From an uncultured Alphaproteobacteria bacterium (GTDB lineage Bacteria > Pseudomonadota > Alphaproteobacteria > Puniceispirillales > Marisalimonadaceae): DNA of 64,000 nucleotides. Both the position numbers and the translations under genes were made by a program. The first letter of the stretch is position 1. The number at the start of each line of letters is the position of its first letter. Positions 56,925 through 64,000 of this stretch are shown here, one piece after another. The notes beneath the pieces are model-generated. The model saw only the letters and a list, made by a program, of their open reading frames with translations. It had not been told where the DNA came from and searched no databases. The DNA is taken from the NCBI GenBank assembly GCA_937142855.1, contig CAKZQZ010000053.1, positions 1 to 64,000 of the forward strand, read 5' to 3'.

Positions 56925-58280
56925 TTAAGTTTCTATGTATGGATTTTTTCCTTTTCGGGCCATAAGCCTCAAAGGCAAACCAAATAATCCAAAGCTTTCC
57001 ATTAATGATGAAATTAAAAATCTTTTATAACTAGTAGGCAAATTTTCTGGACTAGACATGAAGATTGCAAAAGTTGGGGGTCTAATATTAACCTGGGTAA
57101 TATACCTTATGCTATTCTTTCTTCCTTTATAAAGAGGTGGTGGGTTACTTTCTATAATTGGAGTTAACCATCTATTTAATTTACCCGTTGAAATTCTAAA
57201 ATTTAACTTTTTCTCAACTTCTAAAATCATGTCTAGTAAGCTTTCTATTCCATGACCATAAAGTCCAGACATGAAAACAACTGGAATTTTTTTTATTTGA
57301 GAAAGAGAAATTTGTAATTGATGATAAATCATGTCTTTTACTTTAGTTTTATTATCAACTTTATCCCACATATTTGCAGCGATTATTAACCCTCTTCCCT
57401 CACCTGCTATCATTCTTGCAATAGTTAAATCTTGCTTATCTAAACCTTTTGTTCCATCAACAAGTAAAACACATACATTACTATATTTTACTGTTTTTAG
57501 AGTATCACTAACCATTTCTATTTCTAATGGTTTGACTATTTTTGATTTTTTTCTAAGACCTGCAGTATCAACAATACAAATAGATCTATCTTTATAAGAC
57601 CATAAAATTTCAATAGAGTCTCTTGTAACTCCAGCTTCAGAACCAGTTACCAACCTATTTTGACCAATAATATTATTTACTAAAGTAGATTTGCCTGTAT
57701 TCGGGCGACCTATAAACCCAACTCTTACTGGAGTAAGTTTTGCTTCTTTGTTAACATCATCTTTTTTATTTGAAAAATTTATTTCATCTTTTTCTAAATT
57801 CATCCTTAATACATCATAAAGGTCTGATAACCCTTCACCATGTTCTGCAGAAAATGGAATTATACTACTAAAACCAAGAGACGCGCTTTCACTTAAACCT
57901 ACAAGTCCTGCAGAACCTTCACTTTTATTCAGTAAAAGTATAACTGGTTTATTAAGTTTTATTAATTTTTTAGAAAAAGTTTTCTCCACAGGGAGCACAC
58001 CTGCCCTAGCATCAATAACAAATATTATAATATCTGAATCTTCAATAGCTAATTCAGTTTGATGTCTAATCTCAGTATCAGTCTTACCAGCAAGAGTTTC
58101 ATCTATTCCAGCAGTATCTATTAAAGTAAAATTGAGATCAACAAGTGATGCTTGACCATATTTTCTATCCCTAGTAACTCCAGGAATATTATTAACTATT
58201 GCTTTGTTTAAACGAACTAAGCGGTTGAACAAAGTTGATTTTCCAACATTTGGTCTTCCAACTAAAGCAATTTTTAACAT
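56925..58280 (-). CDS. der: Ribosome-assembly GTPase Der (EngA)
   Basis: Tandem GTPase for 50S maturation. First G domain: GRPNVGKSTLFNRLV, DTAGIDE, LNKSEG. Second G domain: VGFIGRPNTGKSTLVNNIIGQ, VDTAGLRKKSK, NMWDKVD. The C-terminal KH-like domain includes NPPPLYKGRKNSIRYITQVNIRPPTFAIF. 451 residues. It lies with bamB and yfgM, the same neighbours as in many proteobacteria. Confidence 0.97.
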   Translation of the reverse strand: MLKIALVGRPNVGKSTLFNRLVRLNKAIVNNIPGVTRDRKYGQASLVDLNFTLIDTAGIDETLAGKTDTEIRHQTELAIEDSDIIIFVIDARAGVLPVEKTFSKKLIKLNKPVILLLNKSEGSAGLVGLSESASLGFSSIIPFSAEHGEGLSDLYDVLRMNLEKDEINFSNKKDDVNKEAKLTPVRVGFIGRPNTGKSTLVNNIIGQNRLVTGSEAGVTRDSIEILWSYKDRSICIVDTAGLRKKSKIVKPLEIEMVSDTLKTVKYSNVCVLLVDGTKGLDKQDLTIARMIAGEGRGLIIAANMWDKVDNKTKVKDMIYHQLQISLSQIKKIPVVFMSGLYGHGIESLLDMILEVEKKLNFRISTGKLNRWLTPIIESNPPPLYKGRKNSIRYITQVNIRPPTFAIFMSSPENLPTSYKRFLISSLMESFGLFGLPLRLMARKGKNPYIET

Positions 58281-58307
58281 TTTTAGCCCTGAAATATTAA
58301 ATTTAGC

Positions 58308-59618
58308 TTATTCATAAGCTATTAATTTACCATTTACAGTAAGAAAAAGAACTTTCTTTTCTGCTGGCATAGGAGAAGTTGCTAATCTTCCAACTTTAAT
58401 AGAGTCTTTTTCTTCACCTGTATTTGCATCAATAATCATAATTCTACCATTCTGATTTGAAAATAAGATATGGGAATTAACAAGGGTAGGCCCTTTATAT
58501 AAAGCTAACTCCTTTTCGGCAAAATAAGAGTCCTCGTTAAGATATTTAGGAAATTGATTTTTCCATCTTAAATTGCCAGTTTTAGTATCTACAGCTACTA
58601 AAAGCCCCATATTACCATTTATAAAAAGACTTTCTCCAGAAAAAGATGGAGTTTCAAACCCACCTACAGGAATATTCCATAGCTCTTCACCTGTATTAAT
58701 ATTAAATGCTGCTGTAACACCAGATTGCGAAACTATATAACCTACTTTATTGTCATAAATAGGGTTAGCAATTATGTCTCCTGAATGAAATAGTTTTGGT
58801 AATTGTTTATTAGATGAGATGTTTTCTGTCCATAAAACTTCACCTTTATCTTTAGAAATAACAAAGAAAGACCCACCCGTTCCTGGGATAATAATTTTGT
58901 CATCTGCCAAAATTGGTCTTGCACTTGTATATATAGAATCAGGATCATTCCCTAAAAAGGTAGACCACTTAACTTTTCCATTTTCATTATTTATAGAATA
59001 AAAGTTACCTTCAAAATCACTTAAGAACAATGAGTTTTCTGATACTGTAATACCTCCCCTAAAGGGAAGATTAGTTTTATTACTCCATATTTTAGTACCA
59101 TTAGCTTCATTGAATGCTACTAATTCATCAAATCCATTGTGCAAATATAAAATAATATTTTTGTCCTGAGATAATCTCGCAGATAACGAAGGGGTTCCAA
59201 TAACCGTATTTTCTAATTCTTCGAAAACTGTTTTCTGCCAGATAACTTTTCCTGAACTACCGTTGATTTTAAATAATGTGCCTTTATTATTTAAAATATA
59301 AACATTTGATAAAATGAATATGGGTTTAGGTAACAACGGGTTTTCATCATTAATTTCTTGATTAGTGTTAATTTCCCATAATTTTTTTAAAGGAAAATTT
59401 ATTATAGCATTTGATGACTGATAATCTTCAGGGTTATAAATATTTTTAATATTTGTAACGGCTGCTAGTTGTGAATTATTTTTATCTTTTTCATCCACAA
59501 AATTAAAACTTACAGAGTTCTCATAAACAGAAACATATTTAGTAGTGTCTATTTCCTTATCAGAGGAACATCCTAAAAGAAGAGATAAAATAATAATGGG
59601 AAAAATTTTACTTTGCAT
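58308..59618 (-). CDS. bamB: Outer-membrane assembly lipoprotein BamB
   Basis: Part of the BAM complex. Start at ATG 59618 gives MQSKIFPIIILSLLLGC, a lipoprotein signal with Cys17; a TTG 21 nt upstream is unlikely. The rest is an eight-bladed beta-propeller of PQQ-type repeats (NGTLFKINGSSGKVIWQKT, DELVAFNEANGTKIWSNKT, GNFYSINNENGKVKWSTF, AFNINTGEELWNIPVGG, LLVAVDTKTGNLRWKNQF). 436 residues. The start overlaps the end of the yfgM-like gene. Confidence 0.93.
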   Translation of the reverse strand: MQSKIFPIIILSLLLGCSSDKEIDTTKYVSVYENSVSFNFVDEKDKNNSQLAAVTNIKNIYNPEDYQSSNAIINFPLKKLWEINTNQEINDENPLLPKPIFILSNVYILNNKGTLFKINGSSGKVIWQKTVFEELENTVIGTPSLSARLSQDKNIILYLHNGFDELVAFNEANGTKIWSNKTNLPFRGGITVSENSLFLSDFEGNFYSINNENGKVKWSTFLGNDPDSIYTSARPILADDKIIIPGTGGSFFVISKDKGEVLWTENISSNKQLPKLFHSGDIIANPIYDNKVGYIVSQSGVTAAFNINTGEELWNIPVGGFETPSFSGESLFINGNMGLLVAVDTKTGNLRWKNQFPKYLNEDSYFAEKELALYKGPTLVNSHILFSNQNGRIMIIDANTGEEKDSIKVGRLATSPMPAEKKVLFLTVNGKLIAYE

Positions 59619-60258
59619 TTGAATTATAAACTTTATCAATTAAATCAAGTCTATTTTTTTGTTCAAAGGTGATATCGGTTCTTTTCAATAATTTTGAAAT
59701 AGATAGTTTTGCTTCATCTATTTTATTAAATCTTATCAAAAGCATAATTTCTAATTCAGCTGCTAATAATTGTAATTTGCTAGGACTATTTAAAATTGGG
59801 TCTAAGATTTTTTTTTGTATTTCAAAAGAACTAACATTATCTTTCATAACACTGAGTAAGCGAGCTAAATCTCTGTAATATACATCAATATTCTGATTTT
59901 CGTATATGGATTTATAATTTAAAATCATTTCATCAACTTTGCCAATTTTAAAATTAGCTTCCGCAATACCAAAAAGAGAAAGAGTTTTATACCCTTGGTG
60001 TGCTTGATCAACATTTTTAGAAAAAATTTCTATACTTGATAAAAACTCTTTTTTTTCTAATTTTTCAATTCCAGAAAAAAACTGTGATGAACTAACTTCT
60101 ATTTTTTCAAGCCTCCACTTGTCGTAAAAAAAATAGCCTAGTACAGATATAAAAAGTATAAAAGCAACAGAAATGATATATTTAGAATATTTATTCCAAA
60201 TCTGCTTAAGCTGATCTTGCTTGAGTTCTTCAGAAACTTCGTCAAAAATATCAGCCAT
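59608..60258 (-). CDS. YfgM-like membrane-anchored TPR protein
   Basis: 216 residues. Cytoplasmic start MADIFDEVSEELKQDQLKQIWNKYSKYI, then a membrane helix (ISVAFILFISVLGYFFYDKW), then helical TPR-like repeats (ALFGIAEANFKIGKVDEMILNYKS type). The N-terminal sequence is typical of the YfgM/TPR_21 family, which in E. coli works with the Sec translocon and periplasmic chaperones. Order yfgM-bamB-der is conserved. The stop codon lies inside bamB. Confidence 0.85.
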   Translation of the reverse strand: MADIFDEVSEELKQDQLKQIWNKYSKYIISVAFILFISVLGYFFYDKWRLEKIEVSSSQFFSGIEKLEKKEFLSSIEIFSKNVDQAHQGYKTLSLFGIAEANFKIGKVDEMILNYKSIYENQNIDVYYRDLARLLSVMKDNVSSFEIQKKILDPILNSPSKLQLLAAELEIMLLIRFNKIDEAKLSISKLLKRTDITFEQKNRLDLIDKVYNSNAK

Positions 60259-60412
60259 TTAATAACCCATTTAACATAATAAAAGTTGAAAATTTTTTTG
60301 TATTCAAGATAATCATATACTATTAAAATAGTATAATTCAAAGTTAAAAGAATATTGGTGATATGATAATACGCAATAAAAACATATTAAATTTGAAGAA
60401 AATTAAAAAATT

Positions 60413-60796
60413 ATGACTATTCTTAATTTTAAATTGAATAATTCTAAAATTTCTAATGTTTTAAAATTAGGTAATAATAATCATAAGAAAACAATATTTT
60501 TTTCTAAATTAGAATTAACATCTATTCTTAGTTTGTATAGCAAGCAAGTATCAAGAGGTTTTTGGAAAGATTATGCACTAGATAGCCAAAATGGAACTGC
60601 AATTTTTTCAATTTTCAGACACACACATGACAAACCAATTTACCAAATTATAAAAAAAAGATTAAAAGGCCTAAAAAACATAAATGAATTTTATATTTTA
60701 AAAGATTCTGAATTGATTAGCAAAAGTACTGACTTGTTAATGATTTTAAATAAATTTGAAAAAAAGCTTAGTATTAGAAAATATCAGATTCATTAA
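60413..60796 (+). CDS. DUF2794 family protein
   Basis: 127 residues. IFFSKLELTSILSLYSKQVSRGFWKDYALDSQNGTAIFSIFRHTHDKPIYQIIKK matches the DUF2794 core (F-x-R-x-EL-x-x-ILSLYG-x-x-V-x-x-G-x-W-x-DYA), a family essentially restricted to alphaproteobacteria. Function unknown. It stands in front of the DUF3126 gene in the same direction. Confidence 0.88.
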   Translation: MTILNFKLNNSKISNVLKLGNNNHKKTIFFSKLELTSILSLYSKQVSRGFWKDYALDSQNGTAIFSIFRHTHDKPIYQIIKKRLKGLKNINEFYILKDSELISKSTDLLMILNKFEKKLSIRKYQIH

Positions 60797-60837
60797 AATT
60801 ATATTACAAATCAATTTAAAAAAATAAGGAAAGCATT

Positions 60838-61047
60838 ATGGACAGAAACACAACAAGTAAAATTCAAGAATATCTCAGAAAATCTTTGGGTTCTAAATCT
60901 ATTAAAATAGAAGGAAGAGAAAATAAAAACGACTCTGCAGATGTTACTAATAATGGCGAGTTTCTAGGAGTTTTATTTGAAGATAACGAAGATGGGGAGA
61001 CATGCTATCATTTTAATATGACAATATTAGATATTGACTTAAAATAA
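60838..61047 (+). CDS. DUF3126 family protein
   Basis: 69 residues. KIQEYLRKSLGSKSIKIEGR, then DDSADV-like NDSADVTNNGEFLGVLFEDNEDGETCYHFNMTILDIDLK, a clear DUF3126 ending (EFIGVLFVDDEDG...ILDIDL in relatives). Alphaproteobacterial signature family of unknown function. An AAGGAAAG Shine-Dalgarno sequence precedes the ATG. Confidence 0.9.
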   Translation: MDRNTTSKIQEYLRKSLGSKSIKIEGRENKNDSADVTNNGEFLGVLFEDNEDGETCYHFNMTILDIDLK

Positions 61048-61053
61048 ATAATT

Positions 61054-61620
61054 CTAAATTGCAGAAAATATATCATTTAATATTTGATTAATCGCAGATG
61101 TATCCATGGGCATTAATAAAAAAACGTAACCTACTATAAAAATACTAATCACAATGGAAATAAGTTTTAAATTAAAAAAAAACAATAAGTTTCGTGATTT
61201 TTTGTTTTTTGGATGATTGTAAATTAAATTTTCAAGATTATTAACTTTTTCTGAAAGTTCTAAAATAACCTCAACTGATTCATTAAATTTATTTGCCAAC
61301 AATCTAAATTGAGCTTCATTATCGTTATTAAAATTTTTATTTTTATTTAAAGATAATTGTTGATCTTTAAATACATCTTTTCTGTGGATTTGTTTTGTTT
61401 GGAAATTATCTAAAGCATTGTTTATTTTAGGAAATTTTTTTAACTCTGGGTTAGAAACAACTTTTTTTTTCGAGTCATCTATAATTTTTTTTTTGTCTAC
61501 CTTTTGCGTATTTACCAGTTTATTTTTTTCATTGTTTAAGAATTTTTCATCACTTATCTCAAGATTATTAATTGATCTCATCTTGTTAATTCTATTTCTT
61601 AATTCTAAGCTTTCATTCAT
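61054..61620 (-). CDS. Coiled-coil membrane protein, paralogue of the M23-linked one
   Basis: 188 residues. N-terminal helix MNESLELRNRINKMRSINNL, long Lys/Asn-rich spacer, a helix (FRLLANKFNESVEVILELSEKVNNLENLIYN) and a C-terminal membrane segment (LISIVISIFIVGYVFLLMP). Same layout and same LR-x-RI-x-KMR start as the protein at 49582, so they may bind a common partner. No known domain. Confidence 0.65.
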   Translation of the reverse strand: MNESLELRNRINKMRSINNLEISDEKFLNNEKNKLVNTQKVDKKKIIDDSKKKVVSNPELKKFPKINNALDNFQTKQIHRKDVFKDQQLSLNKNKNFNNDNEAQFRLLANKFNESVEVILELSEKVNNLENLIYNHPKNKKSRNLLFFFNLKLISIVISIFIVGYVFLLMPMDTSAINQILNDIFSAI

Positions 61621-61684
61621 GATAGAGACCTAATTTTTTTTTTAATTCAATAATAAAAAACGACCTAATTTAGTAACTTTTTAA

Positions 61685-61972
61685 TTAATTTATTTTAAAA
61701 TCTGAATATCCTTCAGAAATTAATAATTCCTGCTTTGTTTTGATTCCACCCACGCCACTATATCCACCTAAGAAACCATCAGATCTTATTACTCTATGAC
61801 AAGGTATTTTAGGTGGATATGGATTCTTTCCACATGCGTTCGCTACAGCTCTTGATGACTTTGGTTTGTTTAAGATCAACGCTATTTCTTTATAGGTCTT
61901 AACACTTCCCTTTGGTATTTTTTTAATTTCATTCCAGACTTCTATTTGAAATTTTGTTCCATTTAATATCAT
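61685..61972 (-). CDS. ogt: Short methylated-DNA-cysteine methyltransferase (MGMT/Ogt)
   Basis: 95 residues: only the C-terminal DNA-binding/active-site domain. KGSVKTYKEIALILNKPKSSRAVANACGKNP is the HTH with the Arg finger, and the alkyl-acceptor is Cys58 in KIPCHRVIRSDGFLGGYSGV. The Cys distinguishes it from ATL proteins (which have Trp). Without the usual N-terminal ribonuclease-H-like domain it is about half the normal size, though such short forms exist. It would remove alkyl groups from O6 of guanine. Confidence 0.9.
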   Translation of the reverse strand: MILNGTKFQIEVWNEIKKIPKGSVKTYKEIALILNKPKSSRAVANACGKNPYPPKIPCHRVIRSDGFLGGYSGVGGIKTKQELLISEGYSDFKIN

Positions 61973-62023
61973 TTTGAACCTTTATTTAATTTTATTAGTA
62001 TTTGAGAGCCAATAATAATTAAC

Positions 62024-62557
62024 TTAATCTTCAATCTCAACAATTGGATTTTTTGTTTCTAATTTCATTTTTTTCCATCTAATTCTTTGTTTGCTAATAT
62101 ATTTTAGATATAATTCTTCTTTTTTACCATATTCAAAGCCTGAAGTTTTATTTAAAAAATACCCACCTTCTATTGGCACATTCATGTAAAAATATTCTTC
62201 TTTATCCTTCTCAGCACGAGTAATTAGATGGGTTTTTTCATTTTCATCAATAACATTCCAAAATTCTTTCATTGGAACTTTTCTTTTGATAATTTCATCT
62301 AAAGTTTCACTAAATGAAATAAATTGATATCTAACAAATCTCTTGTTAACTCTTTTAAATTTAGTAACTTTTTTAAAGTTATTTTTTTTATATTCTTCAT
62401 AACACTGCTTGGATATACTTGTTATTCTCATCAAACAATATTCACCTGTAAATAGAGACTTTAAGAGAACTTTTTTTTTCTCTACAGGAAAATTACTATC
62501 ATAAATATTTGTATATATTTTGTAAAATTCGTCAGATTTATAATTCCAAAATCGCAT
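62024..62557 (-). CDS. Hypothetical protein (177 aa)
   Basis: Basic, aromatic, no signal peptide or membrane segment: MRFWNYKSDEFYKIYTNIYD and later FVRYQFISFSETLDEIIKRK, with KKEELYLKYISKQRIRWKKM near the end. No motif I can name. Codon use is as AT-rich as neighbours. It stands in the gene-poor stretch between ogt and guaA. A DNA- or RNA-binding role is possible from charge alone, but unsupported. Confidence 0.5.
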   Translation of the reverse strand: MRFWNYKSDEFYKIYTNIYDSNFPVEKKKVLLKSLFTGEYCLMRITSISKQCYEEYKKNNFKKVTKFKRVNKRFVRYQFISFSETLDEIIKRKVPMKEFWNVIDENEKTHLITRAEKDKEEYFYMNVPIEGGYFLNKTSGFEYGKKEELYLKYISKQRIRWKKMKLETKNPIVEIED

Positions 62558-62884
62558 TTAAATATCTAAACTAAATTTTTCATTTTAAAGCATCATTATT
62601 ACTTAAAAAATTATTGTAAGCATTAAATTATATTAATTTTGTAATTAACAACCATTCTTTATGTACAACTTCACGTTTAAGTTCTTTATATAGTTTGTGT
62701 TCACTCTGGTTTTTTATTTCAAAATTCTATAAACACTCATTCTTTTATTTCTTATATCATCTTGCATAACTTGATTGATAAGTTCTCTTTTTAAAAACAT
62801 AAATATCTTTTTACAAATAGTCTAAACAAGTCTATTTTTTTATAAATGATCATTATTTTAATTAAGTATGTAACATGCTGTTCA
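62558..62884. other. Gene-free stretch
   Basis: About 330 bases, very AT-rich. No open frame with a plausible start, no tRNA, no clear hairpin. I see nothing specific here. Confidence 0.5.
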
Positions 62885-63472
62885 TTAGCTCACAAATTCT
62901 AATAGATTGCTATTATTAAATCTAAGTTTAATGTCTACAATTGTATCTTTTTTAAAATTTAATATGATCGCTGGGTATACTTGGTTTGGAACAACTACTT
63001 CTGTCTTTTGAGCAAAAGAAGTTAAAACTATCTTATGTGGTCCATCTGCTAATTTAAAAGAATTAATTTTTCCATTTTCTATAATACCTTTATCTTCATC
63101 ATCTATTTTAATGCCAATTGCATAATACATTAATCCAGTCCATCTTTTTACATTTTCTATACGTAAGCTAAAATTTTCATTACCTTTTTTTTGATATGGA
63201 GTTAATTTCTCTAAAGTCTCTATAAAAGTTTCAGATTGAGAAGCTCTTTTATAAAACGCAAAACCACCACCAAAAGTAAATAATCCAACCACAAAAAACA
63301 ATCCAACCACAAAATAATGGCTATTTAATTCATTTTTCATAGACTTTGCTAGAAAAGCGTTATAAGGATTTGCAAGTGCTTCATCTAATTCTGTAACTTC
63401 AATCCAATACACGTAACTTAAAACAAGTCCAATGATACCCAAAACCATTAAAGTTACACCTAAAATTTTCAT
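62885..63472 (-). CDS. Hypothetical membrane protein (195 aa)
   Basis: Two membrane segments (LGVTLMVLGIIGLVLSYVYW and YFVVGLFFVVGLFTFGGGFAFY) separated by a short loop, then a soluble C-terminal part of about 115 residues rich in beta strands (MYYAIGIKIDDEDKGIIENG, HKIVLTSFAQKTEVVVPNQV). The second half resembles PEGA-like or carbohydrate-binding beta sandwiches only in general appearance. A GGAG lies about 8 bases before its ATG. Function unknown. Confidence 0.55.
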   Translation of the reverse strand: MKILGVTLMVLGIIGLVLSYVYWIEVTELDEALANPYNAFLAKSMKNELNSHYFVVGLFFVVGLFTFGGGFAFYKRASQSETFIETLEKLTPYQKKGNENFSLRIENVKRWTGLMYYAIGIKIDDEDKGIIENGKINSFKLADGPHKIVLTSFAQKTEVVVPNQVYPAIILNFKKDTIVDIKLRFNNSNLLEFVS

Positions 63473-63890
63473 GTCTAAACTCCATAATTTTTATGTATTA
63501 ATTAATTAATTGTTGTTTATGTTAAGTGATTTGTAAATTATGTAACTAAAATTCATTAATACCTTTATAATAACATCAAACAAAACTTAATATACACCCA
63601 AAATCCTACAAATATTTGTTACAAATAGGTCTGTTCAAAAATAAGGTAACAATTAAAAATTAAACCTAAGAGATGATGTTACCCTTTTCATTGTATAACG
63701 GCAAAAGGAAACTAGAGCAAAAAAGCAGCTAGCACTTATTATCTGTCATAGTTTAAAAATCTTGTAACTTTTCTTGTAACAAGATTTGGAATTTGTTGGA
63801 AAACTGCGGTTATAGTTGAGACTTTGTAACTACTTTGTAACTACAAAAATTGAAAAAACTTAATAAAAACAATGGTTTAGAAAAGAGGAA
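63473..63890. other. Gene-free stretch downstream of guaA with TTGTAAC repeats
   Basis: About 420 bases without a plausible gene. The part nearest guaA is studded with TTGTAAC: at 63762-63768, 63774-63780, 63824-63830 and 63835-63841, with TGTAAC again near 63541. The 3' end of guaA is a known integration site for genomic islands, so this could be a decayed attachment region. Confidence 0.5.
63823..63844 (+). repeat. Exact tandem repeat TTTGTAACTAC x2
   Basis: Two adjacent copies of TTTGTAACTAC (63823-63833 and 63834-63844). Together with CTTGTAACAAG at 63773-63783, which is an 11-bp palindrome around a central A, they look like protein-binding sites. Confidence 0.55.
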
Positions 63891-64000
63891 CTACTCCCAC
63901 TCAATTGTACCAGGCGGTTTAGACGTTATATCATAAGTAACTCTATTAATACCATCCACATTATTAATAATTTTAGTCGCTGTTTCACTAAGAAAGTCAT
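63891..64000 (-). CDS. guaA: GMP synthase (glutamine-hydrolysing), C-terminal end only
   Basis: The minus strand reads [21 protein letters not shown] and a stop (TAG at 63893-63891), the invariant GuaA C-terminus that forms the dimer and binds XMP. The rest lies beyond the window edge. GuaA aminates XMP to GMP. Confidence 0.93.
   Translation of the reverse strand, partial: DFLSETATKIINNVDGINRVTYDITSKPPGTIEWE

Overview
The window is almost entirely one AT-rich alphaproteobacterial chromosome segment, probably from a marine, streamlined lineage. The evidence is a circularly permuted tmRNA gene (about 35341-35631), an alpha-type SspB directly after it, two small alphaproteobacterial signature families (DUF2794 at 60413 and DUF3126 at 60838), very short intergenic gaps, and pairs of convergent genes whose stop codons overlap in a shared TTAA. 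I cannot place it below class level; SAR116-like, AEGEAN-169-like or HIMB59-like bacteria are all possible.

Two stretches do not match this background. Bases 1 to about 1860 are visibly richer in G+C and carry a Bacteroidetes-like cysS (5' end cut off) and a membrane protein that runs in frame into TsaC/Sua5; this looks like a metagenomic assembly chimera. Bases 12106-13093 are a small foreign insert exactly at the 3' end of glmS. It holds a recombinase remnant, a GNAT acetyltransferase and, at its far edge, a diverged second copy of the last codons of glmS.

Layout. 1.9-6.5 kb: tsaC, a GlcD-type FAD oxidoreductase and lptD. 6.5-12 kb: two methyltransferases with a small coupled ORF, a DUF3429 membrane protein, a photolyase relative with inverted domain order, yhbY, an XRE regulator, and a secreted MORN-repeat/trypsin-like protease. 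13-17.1 kb: divergent glmS and glmU (UDP-GlcNAc supply), then a glycosyltransferase-like gene. 17-24 kb: the rod-shape operon mreB-mreC-mreD-mrdA-rodA followed by an SbmA/BacA-type transporter. 23.8-28.3 kb: ilvB-ilvH-ilvC and miaA. 28.3-35.3 kb: serB, degP, hflK-hflC, mrp, thyA-folA. 35.3-40 kb: tmRNA, sspB, class I fumarase, a D-tartrate-dehydratase-like enolase, rpmJ, msrA. 40-45.3 kb: a spermidine operon using the carboxyspermidine route (speA, carboxynorspermidine synthase, nspC, agmatinase). 45.3-48 kb: trxB, purU, an esterase. 48.3-56.9 kb: three bactofilins, a coiled-coil membrane protein and an M23 peptidase, rpoN (sigma-54), a DUF1566 protein, motA/motB-like genes and an RRF-like protein. 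56.9-60.3 kb: der-bamB-yfgM. 60.4-64 kb: DUF2794, DUF3126, a paralogue of the coiled-coil protein, a short MGMT, unknown genes, and the 3' end of guaA.

The most interesting region is 48-57 kb. Sites of the form GG-N9-TGCA, with exact -24/-12 (sigma-54) geometry, stand in front of the bactofilins, the coiled-coil/M23 pair, a 63-residue orphan, the DUF1566 gene and motA. In the two divergent intergenic regions the opposing sites share one central TGCA. Because rpoN lies in the middle of the cluster, I infer a sigma-54-controlled envelope/motility module.
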